Assembly: GCF_003369915.1 (NCBI RefSeq)
Contig: NC_046676.1
Location: 13,374,001 to 13,438,000 of the forward strand
Source of the DNA: Drosophila miranda
Taxonomy: Eukaryota > Arthropoda > Insecta > Diptera > Drosophilidae
DNA: 64,000 bases
Reading direction: 5' to 3'
The notes below the pieces were generated by a model that was not told the origin of the DNA, searched no databases, and saw only the letters and a program-made list of their open reading frames with translations. Within the stretch, counting starts at the first letter, position 1. The number at the start of each line of letters is the position of its first letter. Both the position numbers and the translations under genes were made by a program. Below are positions 34,482 through 48,312 of this stretch, in pieces.

Positions 34482-37400
34482 ATGATAATATACACAAACG
34501 AAGGCAATCCCCTGGGACTGCAGCTGCTGATGCTGGCCAAATTCGCCAAGCGGTCGGTTCAACTGGTTAACCTAAATCTAAATGGTGGGTGAAAAACAAC
34601 TTCAGTGGGGAACTCCGGCGGAGTGAATGCACTATGACTAGGTAATCGTGTCTGATGCAATAACTGGTTGTTGTTTTAGATGCCAAATTCAAGGATTTCC
34701 TGATTCTGCCCACACTGGAGCTGGACAATGGACTGCGTCTGTTCTCGCCCGCAGCCATCGCCAAGTATCTGTTCGTGGATGAAGGCCAGCTGAGGGATGA
34801 GGTACGGAAGAAAGCATAATTGCGCCTAATTTAAGCAATGACCCTTCAAGGTTAAACCAATCTTCTCCAACAGTGGCTGGAATGGTCGACCACGTTGCTG
34901 GCGCCTGCCCTCTCCCATCACATGGCCGTGGGACACCGTGCCGATCCAAACGCTTTAGCGGTGCTGAATGCTTTGGTGAAGAAGCTGGACGATTGCCTGA
35001 AAGCTACGCCTTACCTAGCCGGAGACAAGTTGAGCGCTGCTGACATTGCTGTCTGGTCGCTTCTAGCTCCGGATGGCACTCTCAAGGGCGCGCAGAATTT
35101 GGAGAGCCTGCACGGCTGGTATAACCGGGTGAAAGCGTTGCCCGAGGTACAGCAGGTGTTAGCCGAACAGCCGCTGAAGGATCTTAGCTTCAATGCGCTG
35201 CAGCAGTCGAATCGCTATGGTGGACTACATCACGTGCCACTGAAACGTCTCAGCCTGGCGGATGCGGGCAAACTATTGGCGGAAACAGCATCCACAGTCG
35301 CGGACACAGTCACAGATGAGGAACTAGCCGCAGCAGGAGCTTCCTTTACTTACACAGCCCCCAAGGATGTCCAGGAGCAACGCACTGTGCTACCCAAAGC
35401 GGGCGAACGCAACGTGCTCATCACTTCGGCCCTGCCGTATGTTAACAATGTTCCCCACTTGGGCAACATCATTGGCTGTGTCCTGTCTGCGGATATCTTC
35501 GCTCGCTACTCCCGCAGCGCCGGCTACAACACGCTGCTCATCTGCGGCACAGATGAATATGGCACGGCCACGGAGAACAAGGCTCTGGCCGAGAACATGA
35601 CGCCGCGGGAGATTTGCGACAAGTACTTTGAGCTCCACAATTCCATCTATCGCTGGTTTGGCATTGGTTTCGATTACTTTGGGCGCACCACCACCCAGGA
35701 GCAAACAGAGTGAGTGAATAATGAATCTGTGAATGTACTTGTGGATTTCTAACTGAGATTATTCTGATTTTGCAGCATTGTGCAGGAGGCATTCAAGGAT
35801 GTCCTCAGTGCTGGGTACATCATCACAGAGAGCGTGGAGCAGTTGCTCTGCCAGAAGTGCGACCGTTTCTTGGCCGATCGGTGAGTTTTTCATGACTTTC
35901 TGCCTTGAAATATAATCTCCAAATTGAGCTTTGCCTTCAGCTTTGTGGAGGGCACCTGTCCGCATCCTGGCTGCGGCTATGCGGATGCCCGCGGCGATCA
36001 ATGCGACAAATGCGGCAAGCTGGTGAATGCCACCGAACTGATCCGTCCACGCTGCAAAGTGTGCAACACTGCTCCCATCCTGCGCTCCTCGGATCAATTG
36101 TTTATCGATCTACCCAAGGCCGAGCCTCGGCTCCGTGAGTGGGTGGACAAGGCGGAGAATGGCTGGACCCACAATGCCAAAGTGATCACGAGAGCCTGGC
36201 TTAGGGAGGGCCTCAAGCCGCGATGCATCACGCGAGATCTAAAATGGGGAATTCCAGTGCCCCACAGCGGCTTCGAGAAGAAGGTCTTCTATGTGTGGTT
36301 CGATGCGCCCTTCGGATACGTGTCGATGACCAAGCGCTACACCAAGGAGTATCAGCAATGGTGGCAGCCCGCCAAGGGAACTGACGTGGAGCTGTTCCAG
36401 TTCATGGCCAAGGACAATGTGCCCTTCCACTCGGTTGTGTGGCCCAGCGTCCTTCTGGCCATCAACAAGGGACACACGCTCGTGTCGCACATAATGGCCA
36501 CCGAGTATCTGAACTACGAGGATGGAAAGTTCAGCAAGAGTCGCGGAATCGGAGTCTTTGGCAATGATGCCCAGGCAACGGGCATTCCGGCAGATGTCTG
36601 GCGCTTCTATTTGGCCTCGGCACGACCAGAGGGCCAGGACTCGAGCTTCAGTTGGAACGATCTGGCGGCACGCAACAACTCTGAGCTTCTCAACAATTTG
36701 GGCAACTTTGTCAATCGTGCTCTGGTCTTCTGCGAGAAGAACTTCAACAGCATTGTTCCCGAGGTGGTCGCCACGGAAGAGGAGCTCATTTTGCTGGCCC
36801 TTGTCAACCGCGAGCTCCGCGGATACATCAATTCTTTGGAGAAGGCCAAGCTGCGCGATGGCATTCGTCATCTTTTGGCTATTTCCCGGCATGGCAATGG
36901 TTATATGCAGACACAGCAGCCCTGGGTGCTCCTCAAGGGAAGCGATGAGCAAAAGAAGCGCGCTGCCACCATCATTGGCTTGTGTGCAAACATTGCCTGT
37001 CTGTTGGCTAACCTCCTCTTCCCCTACATGCCCTCCACGGCACGAACTCTCTTTGCCCAGCTCAACGCCAAACAGACGCCGCTCAATGCAGAGTAAGTGA
37101 ACGTCCAGTGCCTCATCAGAGCTGTTTCTTAATCTGTGTGTGTCATTATTTAGGAAACCCTTGGCCACCCTGCTACTCCCCGCTGGACACAAGATCGGAA
37201 AGCCCGCGCCCCTCTTTGCCAAACTGGAGCAGTCCTTCATTGATGAGCTCAAGGCCAAGTATGGCGGATCCCAGGACACGAAAGCGGCCGTGCAGAGCCA
37301 GTCAAGCACCGCAGACCTGGAGCAAGCCGTGCAGGCTCAGGCCGATAAGGTGCGACAGCTGAAGACGAGCACCAAGGACAAGACAGTGTGGCAGCCAGAA

Positions 37401-37901
37401 GTCAGCAAACTGCTAGACCTGAAGAAGCAGCTGGAGGAGGCTAAGAAGACCGCTGTTGCTGCGCCAGCTTCTGCTCCTGCGCTATCGAACGGTGGACAGT
37501 CCGTGCAGGATCTGGAAAAGGCCGTACAGGCGCAGGGCGAAAAGGTGCGAAACCTAAAGGGTAGCACAAAAGACAAAACGGTGTGGCAGCCAGAGGTGAA
37601 TGTGCTGCTTGATCTGAAGAAACAGCTCGACGCTGCACAAAAGGCAGCCAAAGCGGCTGCAGCAGCTCCTGCTGCAACTACAGCTGCTCCTCCTGCAGCC
37701 TCGGCCGACGCAGGCCAAGTCAAGGCATTGGAAGACAAACTTGCACAGCAGGCAGAAAAGGTGCGAACCTTAAAAGCTAAGGGTGATGCGTCTGTGTGGA
37801 AGCCAGAAGTTGATATTCTCTTGGCCCTGAAGAACCAGCTGGCGGCTCTGACTGGAGCACCAGCCGCTGGCGGACAGGGCAAGGACAAGAAGAAGAAGTA
37901 A
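34482..37901 (+). CDS. MetRS: Cytosolic methionyl-tRNA synthetase
   Basis: Charges tRNA-Met for initiation and elongation in the cytosol. Six exons (34482-34584, 34680-34801, 34874-35709, 35776-35880, 35941-37092, 37154-37901) join to 1021 aa. The N-terminal part (about 1-220) is a GST-like module used for docking in the multisynthetase complex. The class I catalytic core has the HIGH-type motif VPHLGN, a zinc knuckle (CDKCGK/CKVC) and KFSKSRG as KMSKS. The anticodon-binding helical domain follows. The C-terminus carries three WHEP-like repeats, for example [28 protein letters not shown] and [13 protein letters not shown], joined by Ala/Pro-rich linkers, and ends in KDKKKK. Human MetRS has a single WHEP. 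Confidence 0.96.
37317..37852 (+). repeat. MetRS: Three WHEP-like coding repeats of MetRS
   Basis: Units at about 37317-37446, 37509-37640 and 37722-37852. The first two share the core [12 protein letters not shown] and differ at few residues, so they are the younger duplicates. The third ([11 protein letters not shown]) is more divergent. WHEP domains are helix-turn-helix modules that bind RNA or proteins. Confidence 0.75.
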
Positions 37902-38568
37902 GGCTTTGAATATACTCCATAGATATGCTGGACATTTTTACCTCAACTTTCTAATCACGCATTCGCCGTCGACTGGCACAGCTCCAATCATTTTTCTATA
38001 TTTATTTCGTTTGCATTTAACAAACTTTGTATTTATTTGAATTGTAGCCAGCAATCAGTTAGTAATTTATTGAGTTTGCGAAAGAAAAGAAACATTAAAT
38101 CTATTGACTTTCATACATGAATTGGCTTGGGAGATTAATAATCTCCTATAATCCGAAGAAACACGAACATGAGCACCGACCGACGCCAACGAGGAAAAAA
38201 ATTGGAGGGGCTTTTTCTGGAGCCCCGTGTCTCACTTGTAATTTCAAGTTCCAACCGTTCTTTCGAACCCGCCCCCTGGGCTGTCGCAGAGTACAACCGG
38301 GGTATGGACAAGAGGCAACACGGCCCTGAAACTGCAACGCATGCAAGGTAAAATCCACCCCTTTGCCTAATATACCTTGAGACAACATCGGCTGTTTCCT
38401 TGGCTTTTTTTGCCATTTGTCCATACCCCACCCTTTTTTATAGCCCATTCGCTATGCATTTTTGTTGTTGCATGTGTGAACCGAACAGCTGTTCGGCCAG
38501 AACCCTCCCCCCTTCCATCATCCGTTTTCTATTGTTTTCCGCAATGCGATGATTTGAAGTAAAACAGG
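37902..38568. other. Gap between MetRS and dopey promoter
   Basis: About 670 bp. The first part is presumably the MetRS 3' UTR. Short frames on both strands (38,117-38,562) have no recognisable content and are not called. Confidence 0.5.
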
Positions 38569-38645
38569 TATCGATCATTCATCGGTTGGCTTAAAAATAC
38601 TCGTGAAGAGTCACAGATAGAAAGGCAGAATCGACCATCTCTAGC
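38569..38645 (+). promoter_or_regulatory. Dopey promoter elements: DRE-like and motif 7
   Basis: TATCGATC at 38569-38576 is a one-mismatch DRE. GACCATCTCTAGC at 38633-38645 matches motif 7 (KNNCAKCNCTRNY) fully on the plus strand. Together they suggest a broad housekeeping promoter, with a 5' UTR of up to about 1 kb including an intron ending at 39580. Confidence 0.5.
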
Positions 38646-39667
38646 AAGTTACAGCAAAAAAATTTGCCATGTAAAAAAAAAACAACGCAATCACAAATCA
38701 CACAGAATAAGTGCAATATAAAATAATGTGAAATGTATTAAAAGCAACAGTAAGCTGCGGTATGCACCAACTCTGCCAAATGCAGTAGCTCAATCGATGT
38801 AACCATAATATATGAAGCGAAAACAAACACAAGTCTGTCTCTTTCTGTCTGAACGAACTCCCCACTTCCCTTCGCCATCGTCACGCGCACCTCTCTGTCC
38901 CTCCCCCTCCCGTTGGCGTGAGCAAACAGCAAAAATTCGTCATCAGCTGGTCTGTAGTCTGCCAACCAACACCAACAGTCGCTGCATTCATTCAGAGCGG
39001 AGAGAGAGCGTCGAAACACACTTTATCCTGCCACGCACTAGGGTAACATTTTCGTCGGTTCGAATTGATTCCCGGGAATTGTTGATAACAAATTAAAAAC
39101 CTGAATACGCTGTACGCAGAACGGGGGTTAACAAGGTGAAATTTTGAAATGCTTTAGAAACTCAATTAAGCGAAACTTGTGTGCTGTGTTTGTGCTGTGT
39201 GTGTGTATATAGGAATAATACGCCAACAAAGAAGCCACCCGTGCCCGTTCCCATTCCCATTCCGCTGTTACGACAATTGCATTTAGCTTACAGAACCTAC
39301 CCTCCCACACGCCTTCTAGTGTTACCAAGCAAGCAAGTGCGCTGGATGCCACACTTTTCCAATATGCAGAGGTGAAGAGCGGAGCGTTTTAAAATTGAAA
39401 CAACTGTATACTGTATATACTGTATACCACAAAGACTTCAAAACCAAGGACACGCGACGCGAGGCGACGCGACACGACGACGACCACCATCCCCACCAAG
39501 CACGACGAAGGCAACAAGTGTTTGTGTTTGCTTTTTGCTAATTGCTATTGATTATTCGCTTTCTGGCTTTTGTTTTGCAGTGCTCCGACCAAGCCAACGA
39601 CTCAATCTTTTGAGCTTGAGAGTAATTAATTTGAAAACCGAATAGCCGACTGGCAAAAGACGTCGCC

Positions 39668-42600
39668 ATGGAGTCTGCAGACGCACTCATGGAGGAGCAG
39701 AAGCTCATGGCCGAGGCCAAGTACCGCAACTACATGACGAACATCGACAAAGCGCTGCGCAATTTCGAGTACTCCAGCGAGTGGGCGGATTTGATATCGG
39801 CACTGGGCAAACTTAGCAAGGTATTGAATCACCCAGCACTCAACTCCAGCCCAGCAAGGCCCATCACATCACAAGGGGGTTTTATCGCCGCAATGTGGCA
39901 AATGAGATATGGCCGGGTCGAGCAGAGCTGAATCACTACCTCGCTTTCCCCATGAGGGACCAATTCTTATCTCGGCTTGTTTTTAACTGGTGTTTTATTT
40001 TGTTTTGTTCTTTGCTTTGGCAGGCAATATCAAGCAATACGCAGTATCAGGTCATACCCAGACGCCTGAAGATTGCCAAGCGTCTGGCCCAGTGCATGCA
40101 TCCTGCCCTGCCCTCGGGCGTGCATCTGAAGGCCCTTGAGACCTACTCGGTGATATTCAGCAAGACTGGACCCGAGCGTCTGGCCACAGAGTTTATTTAC
40201 AGGTGAGTATCCACCCCAGCACTCCACAAAGAGTATTCTCTAATTGTCCTGCTCTTCCAGCGCTGGCCTGTTCCCCCTGCTGGGCTATGCCGCCATGAAT
40301 GTGCGGCCTGCTCTGCTGGCCATCTATGAAACATATTTCGTTCCTCTCGGGGACAAGCTGCGGCCTGCTCTGAGTGGATTTCTGAACGGGGTCTTGCCCG
40401 GCTACGACTGCGGGCTGGACCACTTTGAGCGGATAAGTGCGTTGCTGAAGCAAGTGTGCTATGCCGTCAATCCCATGCACTTCTACACGGTGCTCTGGGA
40501 GTCGGTGGCCAATAATGCGGCGATCCGTCTGCCAGCCATCACCTACCTGCTGGAGCATTTCAACAAGCGGCTGGACATGCAGGAACAAATCTATGTTATG
40601 GGCCACAATCGGGAGATAATGATGTCGGCGCTGTGTGCCTGTTTGAACGACTCCCTGATCCTGGTGCAGCGCAATACGCTGGAGTTCCTGTTGCTCGGTT
40701 TTCCCATGCACACGGCACTGCTGGCCGAAGATGATCTGGTCAAGTTGGTCACCAACGGCCTCAATACAATACTGAGACGCGACATGTCGCTAAATAGGCG
40801 ACTGTTTAGCTGGCTGCTGGGCAGCGAGGTGGCCAAGAACTCGCCCACCTATGACACCCTCTCGCTGGATGCCTCGGCAAACCCGCTGGACGAGCCACCG
40901 GAGCCGTACTTTGTGAAGCATTCGAGGTACATACTGATCCGGGCCTTAATCACAACGCTGCGGCTGAGTCTGGAGTGTGCCCCCATGGATCTGAAGCCCT
41001 ATCGAATTATGTTATCGCTGCTTGACAAGGCAGAGATTGGCAGCGCTGTCCTGGACTACGTCCTCCACGACATCATACGAGCCATGTACATCTCCAGCGG
41101 CAATCCGGAGGCTCTCAAGTCCGCCAACCTTCTCTTCGCCACCTTCGATCCGGCCTACATCTGGAGCTACATGACTAACATGTTTGAGCGCGCCTGCCAT
41201 CAGGCAAACTCCTCGGACAAGCAGGACAAGTTTCTGCCTCAGGCGAGTGCTGAAAGCGGCGATAAATTTGCTTGCGAGGTGGGCTCTGGCGATCCGTGTG
41301 TGCTGGAGATCTGCGTGCTCACCGAGTTCCTTCTGGAGACCGTTTCCCTGGAAATGTACACGGAGACGACGCGCGTCTATCTGCCCAAAGTGTTCCTGGC
41401 CATCACCCAGCTGCTGTCGCTTCACATGGATCGCGTGACCAGCAGCGAGATAACCGCCTCCCTCAAGCTCTGCATGAAGATCGTCTCTAGGGTGCAGCCC
41501 ATGATAACGTAAGCGAAACAAAAGAAAATCACAAGATAATCTTTGGTAACCTATTCCTATCCGTCTATCTGACTGTTTGTCGCCCACAGAAGTCCCATTA
41601 AACTGAACAAGCTTATGGAGCAGCAGTGCGCAGGCTCCTCATCGGATGAGAAGATTACAGTCAATGCGGCGGCGGCAATCGACAGTGCTAAAAAGGGAGT
41701 GCCGGGCACACATACACAGGGAAGTTCCCTGGAGAAAAGCAAGTCGGACTCGCGTCTGAACCAGTTTGCGGAGAACTCGCTGCAAAGCGCAGATCCCAAC
41801 GACGAGGATCTCATCCGACGCTCGGCCTCCAATCAGAGCGTGGGACGACAGAGTCCCAGCAAGAAGAAGGCCAAGTCCATTTCACGTCTCTCTGAGCTGG
41901 ACAAGGATGTGAGTATCCCCTATCCCGAGATTTATTTGAAATAACTGATTGGTAAAGCATCCCATCCGTTTCATCCAGATAAGCGCCTCGGACACGGGCC
42001 AGCAGTCGTCCTCGGACCTAGACACTCCGCGGAGCATCAAGAAGCTCAAGGCCAAGGCAAAAGTGCCCTTCATACGCAGTCCCAAGAAACAGCGACCCAA
42101 GGACATTGTGCTGGTGCAGTCCGCAGCCGTCGCTGACTCTGCTGGGAATGTTCATGATGCCGAGGAGCCAAAGAGCGCCCCACCCGACCCACAGTCGCCG
42201 CAGTTCTATCTCGACGATGAGAGCCAGGCCACCCAGCAGCGAGGGTACTCGATACTGGAGAAGTGCATCCGCCAGTACGAGATCTTTTTCGAGGTATACG
42301 TGGCCCGCAAACTGCTACAAATCGAGTCGGATGGCGTGTCGGAGAGCTCGGTGAAGGTTCAGCTCCAGCGCAGCACCAGCACCCACAGCTCAAGCCACAC
42401 CTCCAGCCTGTTTTTGGTAGAGCAAGTGCTGGAGTATGAGTGCCCCATCCGCGAGTCACAAATCGAGCGTCTGTTCAATTTGCTGCGCGTGGACAAAGTG
42501 CCGCGCTCCAAGCAGCTGCAACGACTCCTCAATCACTCTCTGCCACTGCTGGCCAGTGCCAGCGAGCTGAGCAGCGACAGCGAAGCCACGGAAGCCCCGG

Positions 42601-45600
42601 AGAGGCAGACACAGAGTCTGCTCATCGACACCCAGACGCAGCGTAGTGTCCAGCAGCTCGCCGAACTGCAGCTGAGCTTAAGCATGCGCGGAGCCGTCAA
42701 ACTGGCGGCCTCATTGCTGGTGGAGATGTCCACGTTCCCCAACTGCAACAAGCACATTGTGCTCGACAGGAGTGGTGAGTGGGCGTACAGACTTTGAAAG
42801 AGATCAATCTCATTTGATTATTTGATGCTTATTCTCATTTAGAGCCGGAGTTGCCGAATTGGCTGAAGGTCCTGTGTCTGGTGGCGTGCTTTGCCCAAAG
42901 CGACAAGGAACTCCAGGTGTCGGCCATCACAACGCTCTTCGATCTAATCAGGTAAGCGATCAGTTTCGTCTACCGGCTTAACCCTGACTGACGCACAGTT
43001 GCCCTTTCCTCGTAGCTTATTACGCTCCCAGATCGAGCACACAACGAGTCCGGGAGTCACCTTCGTGGTGATGCTGCCGCTCCTAAAGTTCGGCCACGTC
43101 AGCTACATGGAGCAGCAGACACGAGTCTTTCAGCTGGTGAGCTCCATTCTGTGGGACTACCTGGGGGCCTCCTGCACGGATCCCGCGCAAACTGTGGCGC
43201 TGCTGCATCAGTTGCACAGCTGCCTGGAGAGCGGCCTCGTGGAGACGGTCATTGGAAACCGAATGCAGGCGCAGCATCTGCTGCAGATTCAGCCAATCCC
43301 TGGAGTTGGTAGAACAGCGTTGCGCAGCTTCCAGCTGGAGCGATTGGGCGATGCACAACTGCTGTGTCCCACAGAGTCCACCGATCGGTTGAGGGAGAGC
43401 CAGGCGCGCAGCTTCAAGAAATTCGAGTTGCTGTGGCATCTAGGCAGGGACAAGCAGACGTCGCGGGGATTCGAGAAGACCCTGCTCAAGGTGCTGGACA
43501 CCTTGGCCCTGCCCCACTACATGTCCGAACGGACATTCGTGACCAACTGGCTGCAGGCCTCGCTGCTGCGCGGAGATCTGGCGCGTCTGACCAAGCCGCT
43601 CTACAAGATTCTCCTCTCGGCCAACTCGAAGCGGGTGGGCATTGTCCACATGCAGCAGCTGTATCGGGAATCTGCCGAGGCCGAAGGAGACACTGCACCT
43701 GCCTTCGAGCGGGATGTGTACGCCATCAGCTCGGAGCAGGGAAACGTCAAGTATCACCACATGGAGACCACCAGCGGGGCCAAGAAGAAGAGTCCCATCC
43801 GAAATTTACCCAAGAAAATCTTTGGGGTGACTCTGAGCGGAGGAAAGACCAACAAGACATCAAACTTCGTGAGCGACAAGACGGCCTTGGCCACGGAGGC
43901 AGCGCAGGATGTGAACACCATTGGCCTGATCATCAATCCCCTGGAGAATGCCACGGACTTTGACGATGAAACGGATCTGGAGGAGCCCCGCATCGAGATC
44001 CCCCACAAAGAGACGCCGCTGGAGCAAAAGCTCGCGTGTGCCATGGACGAGAGCGATCAGCCATCAGCCCAAGAGCAGCCGCCACCGCCGTCGCAGCAGC
44101 AGCAGGATCAGTCGTCGCACTTTGACCAGGACATAACCGACAACTCCGATAGCAGCGACTTCGAGTCGGACTCGGAACTGCGGGAAACCAGTCTGGAGAA
44201 GGAGGACAGCATCACGGTCAGCTCCAGTGCCGGGGTCAGTGATGATGTCAAGCGATTCGTGGGTGACTGCGAGCGCGTCACGGAGGCCCTTACGCAGCAT
44301 GAGAAGATCAAGAGTCGCAAGACGTACCGTCTCACCCGAGAGAAGACTCCCGGCGAGCACAGTCTCAACTCTGTGGCCCCAGACCAGACAGAGCAGAGCT
44401 TGGCGGACATGCATGCGGATGCCCTGCCAGCGGATGAGTACTTCCGCGAGGATAAGAAGCTGGGCAAGCGCAAGAAGCTGCTGACAAGCAGCGACAAGAA
44501 GAGGCTGAGCTGCATATCGAAGACATCCACGGACAGCAACCTCAGTAACTCCTGCTCCCAGGCGGAGCCTGCTCCGGAGGGCGATCCTCAGGGCGAGGAG
44601 GAAGCAACAGCAGCCACAGACTCCACCATCAATGTGGAGGACAAGCGACGCAATCTCAGCCTGGAGACTAGCAAACTGCAGCCCGACTGGCAGAAGGCCC
44701 TGGAGAAGGGCAAGCAGAACGTGGAGATCCTTCGACAGAATGCAGCGGCGGCTGCTGCCGCGGAGGAGCAAACCAGTCTGCGCAGCTCCATGAAGAGCAG
44801 CAGCTCCCTGGCCGACGCAGCCCATCTGTACCACAACCATTTGCTCCTCTATTTGGCCATCTACGACACGCGCCAGACCTTATACGCCCTGCAGACGCTG
44901 CGCAACATCATATGCTGCGACAAGCGCACCTTCCTCTGCCTGTCCATTACCACCTCCTTCTCGAGCGCCAGCTTGAAGCAGCTTCTTGTCCGTCACCGCA
45001 AGAGCATCTCAGGCAAGGGATTCGACGGCAGTGTGGGCAACTCGGAGTATGCCCAGGGCTATCGCGGATGCATGCAGTTGGAGCTGCTGGTCACGCTGTG
45101 TCTATTCTATGCTCGCGGATACTTTCAGCGCGAGTCACTGGACGCGCAGCGGCAGTCGCCCACTCTGCAGGATATTGTCAATAACCGCAGGATCCAGCTG
45201 GAGAGCATTGAGCTGTTGACCCTGATTTGCTCAGAGCTAATTGAAATCGTGAAGGGAATGGGCAGAGGTCTGGCATGCTACATAGCCGATCTGCTGGCCC
45301 GCGCCAAGCTGCAGAAGGTTATGTTGCACTGCCTCAACAGCTCTGTCTGTAGCTACGGCCGCAGGGCATCCACCGGAAGCTATGCCGAGCAAGTTCTCAG
45401 CTTCAACGACCCGCAGGACGATCAACTGCACGCGGACTGCTTCCAGCTGCAGCTGCTGCGCCTCCTCCTGTCCGTGATCCGGCTGGAGCACGAGGTGCAC
45501 CAATTGCGGCAGGACACACCGCCCGCAGCTGGCGATGACTCGACGGGCAACACCTCGCCCACCCGTCTGGCAGAGGGAGCGGCGGCCAATGTCAAGTATC

Positions 45601-48312
45601 TGCCCAACTGCCTGATTAGCCAGCAGCCCATGTTCCTAGCCGCCGTCTTGGGCGCCCTGCAGCAAGAGCGGCTGCGCCACCTGCACCGCAACTGGACGGA
45701 CCTGGTGACCTCATCGCTCAACTGTTTCACCTTCGGCTCGCTGACCAACATCGTGATTAGCGTGGTCCATCAGCTATGCAACAACCTGGACCGCATGGCC
45801 CGACTTGGCCTACAGCAGCAGCGTCATTTTCCACCCGACTACGTCCTCTCGCAGCTGGAGGCCCTGACCATTCTCTGTCACTACTGCCTGCTGGACAACA
45901 CCCAGCAGACGGCCCTCTCGCATCTATTCAACCAGGCCTATCCCCAGACCAGCTCCTCGGCCCAGAGCTCCAGCACTAGCCAGCTGCTGAACAGCTTTGT
46001 ACACTCGTTCCTCTCGGCCAACGAATCGTCGACCGGCACATCGGCACCGGCACCGCGCAATCCGCAGCTGCAAGCTGCCCGCAATGCAGTGCTCTCGCAC
46101 CTTCCCAGGATCATGAGCAGTGTGGCGGCCATTTGGGACAGCGAGCTGGGACAACTGCGTCCCGTGCGACAGCAGTTGATGGAGTTCCTGTCGCCCGTCT
46201 CGCTGCATCATGGCTGCAACTTCCTGGCCGCCGTGGCAGTGACCTGGCAGCAGAGGGGCAGCAGTAATGCCTCCAATGGCAGTGGACTGAGCATCTCCGA
46301 CCAGTTCCAGCGCAACTCAACCCTTCAGGCCTGTCCGGGACAGCTGTCGCTGGTCTCTCTGGTGTCCAGTATACGGGTGATGCCCATGGATTCGTTTGTG
46401 ATGACCCTGCATCAGGTGGTGAGGTCTCCACCGCCCATCCATCGGCCGCCCGCCCATCTGAGCATCGAGGTGAGCGCCCTGGAGCTGTTTTACTTCTACA
46501 TGAAGTCTGCGCCGGGCACCCAGCTGGCTGACGCCTGGAGCTCGCTGCTGGCCCTCATTCGAGACGGACTCAATCTCTCGCCGCCGGCGCAGTTTGCGCT
46601 GCTGATGCTGCTCAACGAGTTCGTGCAGCGGTGCCCTCAGATGCCGTTCCAGGACAAGAAAGAGGTGAGGGAGCTGCACGACGTCACCTCGCGGCTGGTG
46701 GACTCGTTGTCGGGTGTGGCCGGATCCTGTCTGGAGCAGACCACATGGCTGCGTCGCAACCTGGCCGTGAAGGAGGACACCGATGGTCTGGCCAAGGACA
46801 ACAGCATCGGCGGCGGTGGCGGCATCCAGCAGTACTCGCTGCAGGCCCAGAGCGTCCTTGCCAATATACTCTCGAACCTGTTGGACGTGGCCTACGGGTC
46901 GCAGGAGAAGGACAAGGTTGTGAACATTGTGACCCCTCTGCTGTACAACATTACGCCCTATCTGAAGAACCACACGGCCCGCAATGTGCCGTTCTTCTAT
47001 GCCTGTTCGGCCCTCCTGGCCAGCCTCAGTGGCTACCAGTACACGCGCAAGGCGTGGCGCAAGGACATGCTGGACCTGCTCCTGGACAACTCCTTCTTCC
47101 AGATGCACATCTCGTGCCTCCCCTTCTGGCGCATGATCATGGACAGCCTGATGACCTACGACAACACCACGTTCCGCGAACTAATGACCAGGGTGTCGCT
47201 CTCACAGGCAGGCAGTCTGAACATCTTCACGTCGCGGGAGCAGGAGTTTGAGCAAAGGGGCATGCTGCTGAAGCGCCTGGCCTTTGTCATCTACTGCAGC
47301 GAATTCGACCAGCACAACAAGTATATGCCGGACATTCAGGGTGAGCGCAAATCGGTGGAAATCATCATCATGGAGATGTATCCAATCAAACGTTTAATTT
47401 TCCACACTTTTCCACGCAGAACAACTGGCAAACAGCTTGCGTCTGGTGCCTATGGGACCCTCAGTGCAGGCGGCTGTATTCCTATGCTTTAGGGTGCTGC
47501 TACTCCGCATGTCGCCCGATCATGTCACTTCGCTGTGGCCTATCATTATAGCGGAAATGGTGCAGGTGTTCCTGCAGATGGAACAGGAACTCAAGTCGGA
47601 GAGCGAAGAGCGCAGGTGAGTCCAGTCGATAGTGCCAGGTGTGATGTGCTCTCAACTAACCAATTTCTCCCTTAGCCAACAAATGCGACTGCCGTCGAGC
47701 ATAGATGTTTCGTGGTCAAACAGTTCCGGTGCCAGCAACGGCATCAATGCCCAAACACCAATGCAGCATTGGCGATCCGTTCAGTTGGAGGCATGCAAGC
47801 TGCTGGAACTTGGCTGTGTGCTGCCGGCGACCAAACTCCCCCACTTTCAGATGTATCGGTGGGCCTTCGTGGGCACAGAGTTCGATGTGCACGAGGAGGA
47901 GGTGGGTCTGCCAAATGGCAGCCTGGAGAACCTGGCCACGTTGCCGACAGCTCTATATGTGCCCCATGTGAGACGTGTGGCTCGGCTGATGGACATGAAG
48001 TACACCAGCCAATCCCCGGTACGACAATTTATACAGATTTCATAATCTTTAGCGCCAACTAATCCCCTTATCTTTATATATGATATGTAGGTGTTGCAGC
48101 GTCCTAGCAATCGCCATTTAATGCTGAACTTCCAGCAGCTGCAATCGCTTCAGGAACTCTACGCCTTCTTCTCTACCCTGGGCATCAGCTGTCCGCAGCC
48201 GCGCAACTTTGCCGACACGGAACGGGATGTGGCAAATTGCCTGGAGGAGATCGAGGATGTGCTGGCCAATGATTTTCTGGAGAAGCTACCCAGTCTCACA
48301 ACGCCCAGATGA
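39668..48312 (+). CDS. CG15099: Dopey (DOP1) homologue, Golgi/endosome trafficking scaffold
   Basis: Very large leucine-rich scaffold; DOP1 proteins act with MON2 and a flippase in endosome-to-Golgi traffic and kinesin-1 cargo linking. Ten coding exons (39668-39820, 40024-40202, 40261-41508, 41590-41908, 41979-42774, 42843-42951, 43016-47340, 47420-47615, 47676-48018, 48091-48312) give 2629 aa with all phases consistent. The Dopey N-terminal domain begins in exon 1 ([20 protein letters not shown]) and continues through [15 protein letters not shown]. Long serine/acidic low-complexity segments lie in exons 4, 5 and 7. The conserved C-terminal region ([31 protein letters not shown]) fits the family. 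A 5' UTR acceptor precedes at 39580. The stop is TGA, but the same frame stays open for 81 more codons. The CG number is from memory. Confidence 0.94.

Noticed and set aside
39055-39080. GGTTCGAATTG resembling a tRNA B box
   Set aside because: No matching A box, no acceptor stem or anticodon arm could be folded around it.
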